64,000 bases of DNA from Trogon surrucura (GCA_020746105.1 CM036617.1:178650412-178714411), one strand, 5' to 3'; counted from the stretch's first letter, positions 1-14,900 are shown. A program made the numbers and translations. The notes: generated by a model from the sequence alone, not told the origin.

Positions 1-242
1 CGATCACTGGGCACTACTGAGAAGAGTCCGGCTCCATCGTCGTTGTACTCACCCTTCAGATATCTATAGACATTGACAAAGTCTCCTCCCCGTCTTCTCC
101 AAGCTAAACAATTCCAGCTCTCTCTCTATCTTTCCTCAAAAGAGAGATGCTTCAGTCCCCCAGACATCTTTGTTGGTCTCTGCTGGACCTTCTCCAGTAG
201 TCACTGTCTTTATTGAACTGGGGAGCCCAGAACTGGACACAG
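1..242 (-). mobile_element. CR1 LINE 3' fragment, cut by window edge
   Basis: Read on the minus strand this matches the C-terminal part of CR1 ORF2. It shows the stretch that normally reads VQFWAPQ (near 210-240), the region equivalent to [13 protein letters not shown] (near 70-120), and the segment before the conserved DRTRGNG block at the window start. The reading frame is broken in several places (stops and at least one frame change), so it is a dead copy of moderate age. The tail of the element would lie to the left of the window. The right boundary is judged by where similarity to other CR1 copies in the window stops. This part of the protein follows the catalytic RT core, so nothing catalytic is present. 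Confident as CR1; the exact boundary is uncertain by about 20 bases. Confidence 0.85.
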
Positions 243-848
243 TTTAAAAAGAGCACTGAGAGCACAGTGTAACTGAAATGAGAAGAGAATTTAAATGATC
301 CTTCCAGTCTGATTCATATATTAAAGTAACTTTAAAGCTGCTCCCTGAAGTGTTCTTGAAAGGACTGTTTCTGGTCCCATGACCCACCAGACTCTCTCAG
401 GCCCGATGTCTCCAAGACCCAGTTCTAAGGTAACATCGTCCTTTCACCATTGCACGTTGGACGTGCATCTGTCAGGCAACCCAGCACAACCAACCCTTCT
501 GCCAAAAGCATCCCAGGCGGTGACCTGAGATTGCGTTTATGTCCAGTTACAGCACCAAAACAGACACCCCAGTCAGGAGTTGGGGGAGGAATATAACGGT
601 GTGAAATGACAAGACAATGTGACTGGAAAAGAAGTTGGGGTACTAGAACCACGACCAGCTTGCTCAGAGCTTGCTCCCTGCCAATGCCTGTGGGGCCTCT
701 CCAAAACTGTATTCCAGTGAGCTGGATACAATCTTCAAGTTGGGAGAGCAAAGTCTCTTGTTGATTTTGTGGTTAGGCTGCCATGGGACTCCATGCATTG
801 ATGTTTGCCTACTGCTTGCCTGCTGGGTTTTGTTGGGATTTCTTGCGC

Positions 849-871
849 TTTTTTTTTTTTTTTTTTTTTTT
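849..871. repeat. Poly-T tract (23 T)
   Basis: Uninterrupted run of 23 T. No retrogene or SINE body is recognisable on either side, so it is annotated only as a homopolymer, which is likely to vary in length between individuals. Confidence 0.95.
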
Positions 872-3800
872 AGCTTTCTTATTCTGATTCTAGAGACAAG
901 ACTGGGATATAATTTTCTCCCCATTGGACTACACAGCATCTGGCATGTGGGGAACTGATCGGCTGGATCTTCGTGTGCCACTGTAATACCAAACAAAAAT
1001 AACAGGAAGCGAAGGCTGACCCAGAAAAATCAGAAGGATTTTTGCAAAAGCCCTATATGGTGGCTTTGAATCCTAAAGAAGGTACTGGAAATATTCATCA
1101 TAAAAATGAGGCAAAAAGTTCACGGCAGCTCATTAAATATAGCATGTTAATTAGAATTCACAGAAAAACATGGCTGAAACCTGCGATATCTGACAAACAT
1201 TTCTAATTTCAAGGGAATGGGATGATATTCTGCCAGTAATGACAATGTATGTGGCTGAACACAAGAACAGTTCTGATAGTTCTTTTATTTAAACCATATC
1301 CCTATAAAAATAAGTGTGGAAACAGCTTGGATGTTCTTCAAAGAACTCAATGGGCTGCATAATAATATAAATTAAGGCCATTTCAACCAAATTGAAGGAG
1401 AGTATTTTCATTTTATTCCATTTCTGTAATTTTTGATGTAATTTGAGCACTCTTGCAGACATAAAGTAAATCTCATTAAGCCTAATCAAAACCCAATGTA
1501 ATACACCATTAATATGAAGTATATATAAGATATTTATCTATTTAGCATAATCAGCAAAAAGTTTGTTACAGACGATCATATCAGATTCCTGGATCTCCTC
1601 ACATAAATTCCATTAATTAGAAGTTTCTAGTTCTTTATAACCCAGCCACATATCAATTGTACTAGCGTGAGTAATTAACTAAAACACAATGGAGTTCATA
1701 TAGGTGAGGTCAAGAATTAGTTGTGAAATAATTTCCTTATGGAAAGTCCATCTGGTTTGTGTCTAAGAGCAATGGAAAGTATATCTGCAGAAAAATCTCT
1801 TATTTCTGAGCAATTTTCCCTCCGACTCTTCTCAAGCTGTAGTGGATTCACTGAAACTCTCAAGAGATACAGAATGCAAAAGTACTATCTTCCACACAGA
1901 CTTTATGTGCATTTAAGAAAGAGTTGTTACTTTGTTAATTGCCCCACTGGTAAACTCAGCATAAAAATCCTGTGGGTTTCTGACCATGTTTTTCACACAA
2001 CCATTTCTCAGCACAAGATTCGTATGCAGAGGTCATACCACAAATACTTCATCTCATCTCGCTGTAGGTTGGTCACTACCTTGCTTTGAAATCCCTTCAT
2101 AACTCAATAACTTATCACACTTTTCAAACATTGTGAACATAACATGTTTTGTGATGTGATACTTGTTTTCAACCAGGTTTTTCCATATTTGCTAATTTGC
2201 TGGCCTGTAGTTGACCCATAACTATTTCGTAGTCAGTTATGGAGCTGCTGAGATTCAGCAATGCAACAGCCACACACCTAGTCCCTTATCTGTTTCTGAA
2301 TTTATGACCGATCCTTTCTTTTTAACTTACTGTCTTACTTTTGCAGGTGCAAATTATTCATTGTTTGAGACCTGATCTCGTCATAATAATGCAGGTCACT
2401 TTAAAATCAATTTTACAAGCTTCAGAATTTTGACGTGTCCATAAAAACTGAGACTGAAAGCTTCTCTTCCTTTTTTAATTATATAAATACTAATATTACC
2501 ACTGTTTATACTACAGAGAATGACTTTAGTTTCTGGCAGACATCTTTTTCTTTCTAAATGGTTTGGCTTAGTTTTCTAAGAAGTGGCTTTCAACAGCAAG
2601 TCTACGAAACTCAAGGGAACTCTGCTTTACTTCTAAAGGGCCTTGAAGGAGCTACAAAGAAAAGTAAGATAAATATTATGCAGAGGTTTGTATCACCACT
2701 GAAAAGTGTAGTGTTTCAAAATGTGAAGAATTTTAAATCAGCATTCTAAAGCCATACTATAAAATACCATAAATACTTGTTGCACTGATGTCTTGTAAAT
2801 ACACATTGATTTTATTCTCCCATCCTAAACTTTGCACTATTTTCTGACTGATATTTTGCTTTATAGGGGTTGAAATAGGCCCTGTAAAACAAAAGTTGTT
2901 TGGCATAACTGTACATTGTCAGCATGTAAACAAGCTGAGGCCCCCAGGAAGAACGACTGAACCTCATCGTAATTCACTTCTTCATTCTCAGCAGAATTGG
3001 CACATGGCTGTTAACAAAAATACTTGAAATAAATACAACCATGTCAGCAAATATAGGATACTCAGACCATATGGTTCTGAGCTTAGTGAATAATAGATCC
3101 TAAGGTATATTAACAAAAGCTAATGGAAAAATGAATGTCACCTTGAAGCTCATCAATAATTTGTACATTCAGAAAAAAAATAACCATCTTTCTCTGGCAA
3201 TAGGAAGCTTTATTTCACTTATTAAAATATTACTCTTTTATCTTTGCTGCATTATAATAATCTTATTTGTCTTCCTAAGACAAAAAGTCATGGCTCATTA
3301 TACTCAGTTATACTCACTTATTCAATTCTTGGTCAAGGGTTTTGATGCTTCTGTGACAACAGATCATATTCATTAACCTGCTCATAAGTTTTGACTAAGC
3401 TAAACAGATATGTCAGGGTTTTTTTCAAGGCCTATAATGTGTTGATTCAATCATACACACTTTAGCATAATCTGTGTTGGTTAGAGGGGGTTTGGGTGGT
3501 TTAGTTTTGGGGTTTTTTTAGCTCATGCTGTTTTTCTTCATGCTTGCTATTGTGGTGTGCTACGTTTAACATAAATCTTTGCTAGGCTTTTTTTTTTTTT
3601 TCCTTTTCGTTATGCCTTGATTATTTACATCAAGGGAAATACTATAGAATGGCTGCACCTCCACTTCCAAATCTTTTCGCCCTTTTCCTGCCTCAGTGTA
3701 GATGACTGTGATAAAAATTAAAGTTACTAATTTTTCTTTTGAGATGCCTAATAGCCTCTATTGCCTTTGATTACTACTAAAATGATAATTGCTGTCTTGA

Positions 3801-6672
3801 ATATGCACCCTCTCTTACTAACACTCATACATAGTAAATATAGGGAGTTGCAAGCAGGTGACAAGTCATGAGACATGGCCATTCTGTATCTGTCCCGGAG
3901 CGTACTAACCCACAGGACAGGGACAAAGGCACCAGTCAGCAGGTTACAGGAAAACCACACGAGCTCTGTCCTGGAAAGAAGAGTACATCTGATTCTATGC
4001 CATATTTCCAGTCAAAAGATTATGTTATTTGAGACATCTAAACTAATACCACACTCAGTGAAGCTTTTAGGGCACATTTCCTTTCATTTCCTGCCAGTTT
4101 TTTTTTTTTGCCATTCATTCCCACAGAGAAACATAAGCAACATGAAGGAGAAAAATATCTGATGAAAAAACATGAATGTTAATTAACTCACAACCACCTG
4201 CAGCACTGGGCATTAAAAAGAACTACACTTTTATGAAACCACCATTTTTTAAAAAAACAGCACAGAGGTAAAATGCAAACATACAAACTAATTGTATCAT
4301 AATTACCACATTTTAACCTTTATTGTTATTGTCCGCTGGCACTAATCCCATAGTGCTCTTTAAGAAAGTCATATATATACTATAAAACCGCTTTGGGTAT
4401 TAAAATATGGCATTCTTAAGGCAAAATAGGGTTTTAAAATGTGTAAACGTGGGGTTCCTTTTTCAAATAAGGGTGATTTCATTGTGTCAAATCCAGATAC
4501 CCCCAGGAATACATACCTCAGTTTGTTACATGTTGGCCAGCCCAGATCCATTCTGCACAGTATTTACTTAACATTAAAGATACTGATAGTCTTCCTGTCT
4601 TCAAAGTATCCATATGTTTCAGGCATAAAATGTCATGTTGCATTAGTTAATAAATTGTGGACGAGGACAAGAAAAAATTATACACACTTTTTTTTTTTTT
4701 AATTTCAATTAGACTACAAGGCAATCTCTGAGTTTTGTCAGCAGGAAAATGGTCAAAGTGAATTTTAGCAGCAGGACATCTCAGTTCACTAACCATTAGA
4801 GTGCAGGACAACATTATTTCCTAATCTTGGGGAGGGGGGAAGTGGCAGAAAAAAGAAATCAGAGCAACAGTTTAATCTAGTTGTAGGCACAAGAAGACCT
4901 ACCTCATGCTTTAGGGACCTAAAACCTACCTTGTCCTACAGCAACTTCCAGTTTCCAGGCACTGCTCATTGGAGTCCAAGAGGAAAAGTGCTTCCCTCCA
5001 GCCTTTTCCTTCCTCCTACCAAGGTTCACCCAGACAAGCACATTAGTTGCACTCCAGTCACTCAGAAAGATCCCCTCAAAACAGATAAGATCAAGACTGT
5101 GGCTGAAGGACTCATCCCTGAAGTAGAAAGGTCCAGGCTTTAGATGTACTCAGTCTGCATAGCACTGACACTAGATCTCCTGTAACATGGAGGACTATCC
5201 TAAACCACTGGGTCACCTGCAGATGTACTACCTGACAGCAGCATCTGTTCTTCCAGCCCACCTGTGCTTCTGTGCAGTCAAAAACGGTGAGATCAGCTGA
5301 GGAGCAGATCAAATAAAACACTGACCCCGCAATTAGGACACTTAACTGTGAGAAGACAGACTCAGCTCCCTGGAAACCTCATGCATTTTACATGAGACCT
5401 CCATCAGACAATAACACCAAAAAAGCCCAGAGAGCACAGGCCAGCGCTTCAAGTATTTCCTGCACCTCTCCTCCAAGCACCCTGTGTGCACGGCTTCCTT
5501 CAGGCTCTTTTTTGTCTACTCTACAGTTTCTCCTGCTGGGATTCGGATGAGTGCTAAGATGGAACTGAACTGCTAGTGCTGGCTGTCCTCAGTTTGGTGC
5601 TTAAATTGTTAAGAAGTAGTCATATTCAGATATTAATAACATACTTACGTGGGAAGAACACTGACTAGTTCTAGGATCTTCAGAAACAGCCTCACTGGGA
5701 ATGCCAGTGAAATTTGGATACTAGACCTTCAAACCAGAATAACCTCAGGAAGCCAAGGTTGCTGCCGTACGAGTTTCTTTTTGGTAGCTGATGCTTAATT
5801 AAAAATGTCCAGCATTCCAATAATTTAACTTTGTTTTATAATAATTACAGTGTAAAAAACCACAATTACTTCCAAAAACAAAGGAGTCTCCAGAAACGGT
5901 AATTATGCTTATTCCAAATTTCATTGTGCAGCACAAAGCAGTTCAGCATTATAAGAGTATTTTACTTTGGTTATTTCATAAGCCATTTGATTTGGCAATC
6001 AGCTAACCAGTATAATAGTATAATACTCATGCCAAGACAGAAAATCCAAATAAGAATCAAGCCAAGATATTTCAAATAAGATGGAAATAGCTGCCAGAAG
6101 AATCCACATCAATACAAAACAAAAATCCACTAAGCCTAGGTTCATCTATCCATACTGAATCAGGCCAGGAAAAGAAACAGAGTAGGGTGGAAGGACAGAG
6201 CAGTTTCTAGAGAGGAAAAAAATACAGCAGCACGCAGTAGCACTGGCATGCAGCAGTAATGGCTCAGAAAAAAACAAGTAATGAAGGCGGGGGGGGGCGA
6301 AGCAGGGGCAAAACAACCAAGCAATGGCTTTTTATTGGATGTGTTTACTCTAAGATTTTAATGGAAAAATATCTGTTTCATTTATAGCTTAGCCTAATCC
6401 CTCAAATATGTATCGGCAGCAACAGGGTGGTCGAAAGAGTAAGCCTGCTTGTAGCTTAACTGATGACCTTACACTGTGATTCCCTCATTCCTGCCACATT
6501 TTGTTATGAGTCATTTGTGTTTAGTCACTGGAGCGCTGACATTGTTGCAAACACTCACCACATGGAAATGTGCACTGTAATACCATAACAATGCGTTGAT
6601 AAGAGAAAGGAAGAGACTAGTACGGAAAAAAAATATCAAGATTAGACTATTAAATCAGGTGCTGTTGTTTTT

Positions 6673-6720
6673 CATTTCCACAGGACTAAATCTCTGCATT
6701 TCCACAGGCTGAAATCTCCG
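6673..6720. repeat. 24-bp tandem duplication, two units
   Basis: Units 6673-6696 and 6697-6720 both begin CATTTCCACAGG and differ at a handful of positions. The flanks do not continue the period cleanly. It is a simple local tandem duplication in otherwise unique DNA. Confidence 0.85.
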
Positions 6721-7489
6721 CGTTTTGTGTCAGGGATTTTTCCAGTGGAGTTTTACAGGGCTTTGTGATTGGGATTTCACAGCTTCTTGGTATTCACCTC
6801 TCTCGCTTTACTTAGTTTTAACCTATTATTATCAGCTTTCTCCCAGGGCAACATGAAATAACTCCATTCTCCTCTTGGTGCTTACATTCTTCTTCAGTGT
6901 CAGAGCTTATGATAACCTAGTTCCTGAGTTATAACAACTAAAATTACACTCAAACAACAGAAATGGAACTTCAAGAAACAAACAGGATTACAGACATACG
7001 TAGGATTACAGAAACAGAAAGCAAATTTAGATTTCTTCAGAAAAGCCAACATTATTTTAATATTTCAAGCAGAAGCTCATTTATAGAAGCAGCAGCAGCA
7101 ACAAAAAAAAAGTCTTCATTTGCTGGTATAAACAGAAGCCTACTGAAAAAAATGCAGATAAAAGAAAATTTATTGGAAATGTATTTAACAATGATTTCAG
7201 AGAATCACTATTTTATTTCCTTTTTTTTGTTTGGAGGATGGTTTATTAGACCTAAGTCATGATATTCAGTCTTCTGCTATCACGGTATATCACACCATCC
7301 TTTTCATAGATTTCTGCCATATTCTAATTTGAAATAAGTAATTTTTTTTTCCCAAGCACTTCAATCTGAAAGCCATTCCTTAACTTCATTTCCTTGATGG
7401 TTCTAATTCCTACTCCTGATATTTTGCAGGATCATTTTATGTAGATGTTTTTTCTTGTCTTCAGCTTTTCTTCTTCCCTAATGGTCCCT

Positions 7490-8900
7490 CCTCCCCATCA
7501 CACACTGCATTCATAAAGTGAAATTACATCCTCTCTCAATCTCTGACTCACTTGAGTAGACCAGCTCTCATGTGATACATAAGATAAATTGAGCATTCTC
7601 CTGATCAGTCTAGCAGCCCTCTACTTGTGTTCCAGGATGTTTATATTCATCTTTCTGTACTACAAAGGCCAGAACTGAGAACAACATTCCAGAAGACACT
7701 TTACCAACATCACGGACAGGGAAGTTTTCATGCCACTGTCTCCACATTGAACATACTTTGTCCAAGAACTCTAGAATCCCATTTGGCCTGTCATCCCACT
7801 TAGAGCTCACACTTATCATAAACAGACATCATTTTTTCTTCTATTCTTTTCAGATGAAGCATCCTACATAGTATAATTAGTCACTAAGCAAGCTGACATA
7901 TTTTCCCCAATTTACGTTACTCCATGGACCTCAGAGATACTCCTTCATGATGTTTTAATCCTTCTTTGATGATGTATCCCAACTTTGTGATCTGCAAATG
8001 CCACTGGCAAAAACCTTGTTCTGCCACATCTGTTAATGAGAGCGTTAAATAAGATCCACCCCCAAACCTATCCTAGAGCAGGTTTACAAGCAACTTATTT
8101 CCAACCTTAGTTTGGGATTTACTCATTTATGTTCCTTACACATCTTCCTAATCATGTACCAATTCTTACTTTCTCTGCCTTAATAAATACTTCCCCAGTT
8201 GAATACTAATGACTTTTTGTGATCAATTATATTTCCTTCAGCAAAAGGGACAACTGTCTTGTCAAGACAAGACGGTATAACCTACCTTTGGTAAATCCAT
8301 GTCACTGTCTATCTCATTATTTATTTAGCACCACAATCTTGTTTCTGAAGTATATCATAAAGCATTTTATAAAGTTTTATAGCTCCTTTGATCAATCTTC
8401 TTTTTTTTTTTTTAATATTTGTAAGACATTTACCACTTTCTGTTCATCCACTACCATCCCTAGTTTGATAGCCAGTAAAACTCCTGACCTGTAGTTTCAT
8501 ATATGCCAGACTTCTTTTTTTTCCACATCTCATGTCTCAGGACTAAAAAAATCCCAGTCCATTTGCTGAGAATATAGTCCTCCTCACCTCTTGGATATGG
8601 TAATTCCCAATTTATGTGCTCATTCTAGTGATTTAGTCACCTAGCCTTTGGCCCTACGTTCAACATCAATATCCTTGCTCAGAACTGACTCAAAGTACTC
8701 ATTTAGTTGTGAGGTCACCTTGATTTTACCTTTAATCTTGATGTTACAGTCATGGTGTAATGATCTCCCATTTTTCTTCTTCTTTTCATGTGACAAACAG
8801 CAGCTTCTCATAAGTTCTCAAAAAATGTTTAACCCAGTTTCACTTTAGGAAGCTCATTTTTTCACAGTACTTCCTGACTTTTAAAATGGACTTTCATTAC
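7490..8900 (-). mobile_element. Ancient, highly diverged CR1-type LINE relic (ORF2 RT region)
   Basis: DNA similarity to the younger CR1 copies here is poor, but minus-strand translation recovers the RT order. From high to low coordinate: a block like ELLNEFFASV (read QLNEYFESV, near 8670-8730); the NYRPVSLTS region (read NYRSGVLLA, near 8470-8495); HGFTKGR (near 8285-8310, matching QHGFAKGK in the younger copies); a decayed FADD motif read FADHKVG (near 7985-8010); QFWPL followed by a block reading RAARLIRRMLNLSY (near 7580-7680); and LREDVISLY equivalent to LRGDLINVY (near 7525-7550). Many stops and frame changes separate these, so the copy is long dead and much older than any other CR1 in the window. 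Similarity above about 8900 and below 7490 is too weak to claim. A related ancient CR1/L3-type family is possible; I cannot assign a subfamily. Confidence 0.75.
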
Positions 8901-11900
8901 TGCCTACCCAATTCTAGGTTCTCTGCATATCTAGATATTCCTTTTGAAGTACCAAATTATCCAATTAAGACACAAAGCTTTTTTCTTCTTTTTGAGGGGT
9001 AAAAGTTCTAAATCCTTTTGCACATTTGACTTAAAAAAACCCCCAAGTTCTCAAACTCTTGAGGCTACCTGACCTTACTAGGAAGCCTTCTTAATTTTTC
9101 AGAATTTGATATTTTAAAAATAAAAGCTGCTAAAATCCACACTTGATTTAAATGTCATCAATGTGTGACCACATTAGCCAAGGATCTTTTCTGCTAACAA
9201 TTTTCTTATAATAACTTCACAACTCACCAAAATCAAATGTAAAAAATCTCTGTCTTGCTGGTTCAGTGGCACTGCAGTGAGAAAATGCTGCTCTCATTTC
9301 TGAGAAAATCGGGCTCTACTTTTGTTAGGAACATCATTCTCAAATTTGTAACTAGGGATTGATGTTTCATAACAACTCACATTTCAGAAGTATTTTTCTC
9401 TCTAACAACTTTAAAAGATACCCCATTCTACATTAAAATCTGTGTCTGGGCATTATCCTATTTGAAACTCTTTCAAGTAAGCAATATTGATCCAAACAAA
9501 ATTATTTTATCTACATTGCTTGCTGTCTGTAACATAACTAGTATATACTGAACCCTTCAGTATCTGTGCCAGTTGTATTAGTTACTCAATCATATTTCCA
9601 TTAAATCAACAACGCCCAGTTTAGAAGTGTAGACCAATTCCCATTTTTTCACATTGAGGCACAAACCTTTGAGCTGTGACTTGTGGAGCACCCAGGCAAC
9701 ATTAACTACACACCTTTCATCATCTGTATCATTTACCTGGAAAGCCCCATGAATGTCTGTTTCCTTTACCTTTGCTGCTGCTTGTTGTCAAACCTACTGC
9801 TCTTTCCTCTGATTGTCATCTTTCTACTTATTAAAAATAGGTAAGGAGACTACATGAGTTCTTTATTTAAAGGTCTTATTATTATTCATGTCAAAGCCAA
9901 TATTCTAGTTAATCCACAATGAAGGGACCTATTTCCATGAATGCAGTTTAAGCCTGTATAACTGGTAATTGTGCATGTACCACGCTTATTATATAAAGAA
10001 ATTACAGTTAACATTACCTTGACATTTTCATCTGAGCTACAACAGATACAATCTATTCCTCTGATGTTCCATCTAATTCAGAAGAAGTAAAACAAAATAG
10101 CAACTTTTAGCAACTAACGCTTGCACTCTACCAGCAGTACAGTTCTGTGCCTTATCATCAATCTCTCTCTCAATGCCCATTTCCACAGATTAAAATTAAA
10201 ACAGTCCCTTCCATCAAGCCATTACATACAAGCAACTTGCAGCGTAGCAAATCTTTACCAAAAAAAAAAGTTAATTGTATATGCTTTGTTATATGATATT
10301 GGGGTATGAATCAAACTTCTTTTACTTATTATTTCTTGTTTGCAGCATGGAGAAAGAGTTAAACTGGAGACATGTACGGACTCCTTTAACTTTGACAGAG
10401 TAAGAGGGAAAACATTCCCATTAAAGCAATACCAGTTAAATATAACATGAAAGTGAACCTAATTCCATATGCTTGCTTTAATGTGGTACATCAAAAGTGT
10501 TAATGGCAAGTGAGTTGACTGTATATAGAAATATATTTACTGGCTATTCCTCTGAGAACAGGTTTTGGGGTGTGTTGTTTTTGTTTTTTTTTTTCTGAAG
10601 TTACTTTTTTATTCCAGAGGATTTCAAAATACAGCTCCAAATGATTGTTTCACTCTCCTGAGATGGGAAGACTATTTATGTGGTTTGGGAATTGACATGT
10701 TGCTTGTTTCTTCCCCTAACTTCTGTGTTTTAAACTGTCTGTGTTTCATGCCTGTACATCTCTTGGCTAAAAGTGTTTTGGGATGGATTCTGTTTTGCAT
10801 TGGAGTGAAGAACGCAACTGAGCCTCCTGGAAAATGCACACTCAAACCAACTCTTGCATTTGAGAAGCTGTTGCATAAATGAATTGCATGTTAGGAACTA
10901 GGAATGTGCTTCAGACATTTCTATTCAGTTGAGCAAGGATCTTTTACCTTCTGTTTAGCTTCAGGTGTAAGAATACTTCCCAAAGCATGATCAGGGAAGA
11001 TCTTCCCTAGGGAGCACACGCTTGAAGTTGTATTGCAGAAACTTACAGGAATATTTGGTCTAGGATGTGCTTTGTAACCTGACCTAAATACTGTTTTGTT
11101 TTATCATATTTACTTCCACTCCATATTCACAGAACAGTGCTTAATTTCCTTGTAGACTCAGGTTAGAATCTCTCTAAGTGCAGAAACTCTGACTGAGTGG
11201 CCTGAAATGAACTACCAAGTATTGAGTCTGGTTTTTTCATAGAATTTACTTGTTCTGCTCCAGTTGCACACCAATCATTTTAAAGCTACTATTCTTTATA
11301 AGACATTTTTTCATCTTTCCCCTTCCATCTCATGCTTCATTCAGAAGGTACATCTAGAAGCTTTAAAAGGTTAAGCTAACAGAGACACATAGCTTGGCTT
11401 TAAAGCACTTGCTCTTTCATTAGCTTCGTATTTTGCATGTAAAAAAAAATTAAACTGAGTTCACTTAGGCAAATCTCAAGGGCAGAGGTTTTTTCCCTTC
11501 TTTTGCAGTTAATAGGGCATAATAATCCTTCAGCTCACCAGCCAGCACACTGCCACTAGGGAACAGAAAAAAAATCCCAACATTTTGCCTTTCTGAACTG
11601 GAAGCTGAAATTCCCCAGGGAAGACATATTTTGGAAAAGATTTAAAAGTAGTAATCACTGGCTGCCATGAGGACTTTGACAGCTTGCACAGAGCATCTCT
11701 GGAAGGGAAAAGGTAGTTAGAGAAAATATCTGAAGGGACAGCTTTTAGATTTGACATAATTTTCACGCATTTCTGCTTGAAATTTCTGCTGTGTCATGTA
11801 AAGCCGCAAGCTTTGCTACATCCTCCAGACTTCCTCCTCACTACCCGTCAGACCTGAAGAAGCTCATCTTCCAATTATCTTTAAGCTTGTGTCTAATTCA

Positions 11901-14900
11901 TGTATAAAATCTAAAATCCTCTTTAGAGCTCAAATCTTATTAAAAAGAACAGCTCGTAATGGAGAACAGACAAAAGACAAAATTAAGCCTGTTAATAACA
12001 ACAAATGAAAATAAGCAAAAGATTGAAGTAACAAGAGATCTCATTTACATCAAGTGAAATACTGATGGAGTCCAGTGCACTAGGAAAACTGTAATTTTAA
12101 TTTTGTGAACTGCAAGCTCTAATTAGGCAGCACCTTAATTTCAAAAACAGGTCCAAGTATTCTTGCACATAAGAAACTATTCCTGTTTGTCATTTTAAGC
12201 CAGTATGGCACCATGTGGTCACCTTGTAGGCATGAGAGTGAGGGTTAGAACAGGAGTAGCCAGACTCCTCCAATGCCAACAGAGGACTGTGAAGTGAAGG
12301 GCAGTGTACAAGCCCAGGAGTATTCCTATTTGGGAAAAGGTTATTGCAAATTAATACATGCAGTAGAGAGACTGAATTGTGACAAGGACTAAAGGCCACT
12401 GAAATTATAGGGCCTTGACAAGGCACTCTAACTCATTTTTAGACTCAATAAATCAAATCTCACTTTTTGCTTTATCACCATCTACATGTAAAATCTGAGA
12501 ATTCTTTTCAGAATGTTTAACTGCTTGCAGTTACCTAACTTGGAAAAGATTTCACCTCGCATCTCCGATTCTTCTGTAACATGCGAAAGTTTCTCCCACG
12601 TGAACAGCTCTGTGCATGTTTCTCAGCCCTTTTTTTTCTTTTGATAGCTTACTGCTTTTATTTGCACCGTTGCTTTCCACTGCCTGGTCAACAGGCACAA
12701 CTATATTAGAGCAATAATCAATTTATTAGAATGATGCAGGACACAGAAATGCGGCTTAAGATTTAACCAGATCTCAGATTAACAGTGTTGTACACCACTG
12801 AATTGTCTGGCTGAGAATTACAGGCTACTTCCTCTGATGCATTAACCTGTGCATGGGTATCAGCTGTATTCATCTCTGTAACAGACACATGGAGGACGAA
12901 ACCACTTTTAGTTTAAATAACTGGCAATTCTGACAATATCCAGAAGGTGGCATATGTCACATGCAATTCAGTGAAAATGCACAAAGGCAGAAAGGCCCTC
13001 TGAAAAACACATTTAAGAGCAGTTAACGTGTTCTCATATACAATTCCTCATTATGTAAAGTACTGAAGTAGGAATCTCAGAGTGATTATCAGGCAAAATC
13101 GAAACACAAACCTAGAAGTTGTTTCAAACAATGGAAACCATTTTTCTCCTATTTTCTTAAGCGATGTCCCTTTGTACTGTGCTTTCAGTACAAGTCAATT
13201 CATCATGTACCTTCGTGGTATCAAAGAAATATTTAATTAAGTAAAAAATATCATTTAAAACACCTATTTATAAGGTTTTATAAAGCCTGACACTCATTTT
13301 CAGGACTTTGTAACATTTATAAAAGCATAATGACATAGAGATTGTTAAGAAATAAAACACACAAAAAAAAGAAATTTCATTTGAATTACAAATTCTTTTA
13401 CTTTCAAGAGTATATAAAGATTATCTCTAATATTTCATGCAGCTGGCTCTGTAAAAATAGACACACAATCTTATGGAATGTGCCAAAATGGGATGTCTAT
13501 CACAATTTTTTTCCAATTAAAATCAAAACATAACCATTCTTTAATAGCCGGAGATATAAACTCTGCTAACACGAGTGGAAGTAACTGATGAAATTAAAAG
13601 GGGAAGGTCACAGACTGTAACTGAATTGTCCAACCATGACTCATGACATTAATTGAGTTTTTAATGCCCTTATGTGATCAGGCTTCATAATTCTCATATC
13701 CCACTTGACTTTCTGTGCCACCTGTCCTTATTAACGACTGGAAAGAGAGGATGAAGTCTCCCTTCCTGTATTTTAGAACCTTCCAAAAGCACTTTTGAAA
13801 CCTGAACTTCTGGCTGCATATCTAAGTATCAGACTCTGTAATAAATTAATTGACTTGCCAGCGTTTCTTAGTCTCTATTAGTTTAAGCACAATTATTCTT
13901 GAGGAGAAAATATCTAATTTGTCAGTACTAAGAAAACAGATTTTTTCCCTTTTCTCAGCTAATGTAGTTTATGACTTCTGTTTGCATTAATTCAATTATT
14001 CCAGTTTACAGTGCCCTACTGAGCTTGTTGTCCTTCACCAGAGCAAAACTGCTCTTTAATCTATGAATTTGCATAGATCAGATTATGAGTTAGGTTTCTA
14101 ATACTGTCTTCATCAAGACTCTTCAAAGATCTATTTTTATGTACCAGAATACAAAATTCATAACTCTTAACAGGGCTTGAAATCAGAAATTATGTGCTAC
14201 TCTGTAAAAACTCACCTCTGAATCTATTTATGAAATGAAAAAACTCCTGCAGGTAAGGATGGTGAAACAGTAAAATACATTAGACTTGTTAAGCCTAAGT
14301 GGTTTTGAAGGGGAGGCCTAAAAATAATTGTCTGAATCATTATTTTTGCCTTCTTTTTGCTTCTAAATATTCTTTCAGACCCACATAAAACTATTTTTTA
14401 AAGAAACAACTTTTACAGTTTCAAGAACAGAGCTTTTGATGTTTCTTGGCTGCTACAGGCTAATAAAAATCAAGTTTGAATAAAGCATATGTTTTCCTTG
14501 GTGAAAAATACAATGATATGATCTCTTTGCTTAGCAAACAGAAGTCAATGATAAATCTCATTTATTTTTAATAAGTAAGACTCCTTATTTTCAACATGAC
14601 TGCAAATAATTAGCCCAGCAGCAAAGTAGCATAGCATCTTCTGGGGAACTGACATTTCATAAACATCTAGTGTTGCAAGTAAAAAACATTTTCTGAATAA
14701 ATAGGAGTAGTCAAGGAATATAATCCATATTGTTTAAGAAATTATGAAAACTAAGCAGCTCTTAGCTGATCAGTTCAAAGAGATCAAAAGAGAACAATGG
14801 CTTAGTATTCCTCAACAGTGTCTTGTACCATCTGTGCTGATTAGAGATGATAAACCCATAATTTTGTGCCTAGGTCAGATCTTTCCCTACATTTTCTCCT

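Larger units (their letters stand above)
243..7489. other. Unique sequence, no gene recognised
   Basis: AT-rich sequence with scattered short open frames, none longer than about 116 codons and none resembling a known protein. Homopolymer runs occur at 849-871 (T), 3588-3601 (T), 4098-4109 (T), 4688-4700 (T) and 6289-6297 (G9). A 24-base tandem duplication lies at 6673-6720. I see no CR1, LTR or DNA-transposon ends here, but old, highly diverged repeats could be missed by eye. Confidence 0.6.

Noticed and set aside
10565-10882. 105-codon frame with a hydrophobic N-terminus
   Set aside because: The hydrophobic start comes from a poly-T/G stretch; the rest matches nothing recognised.
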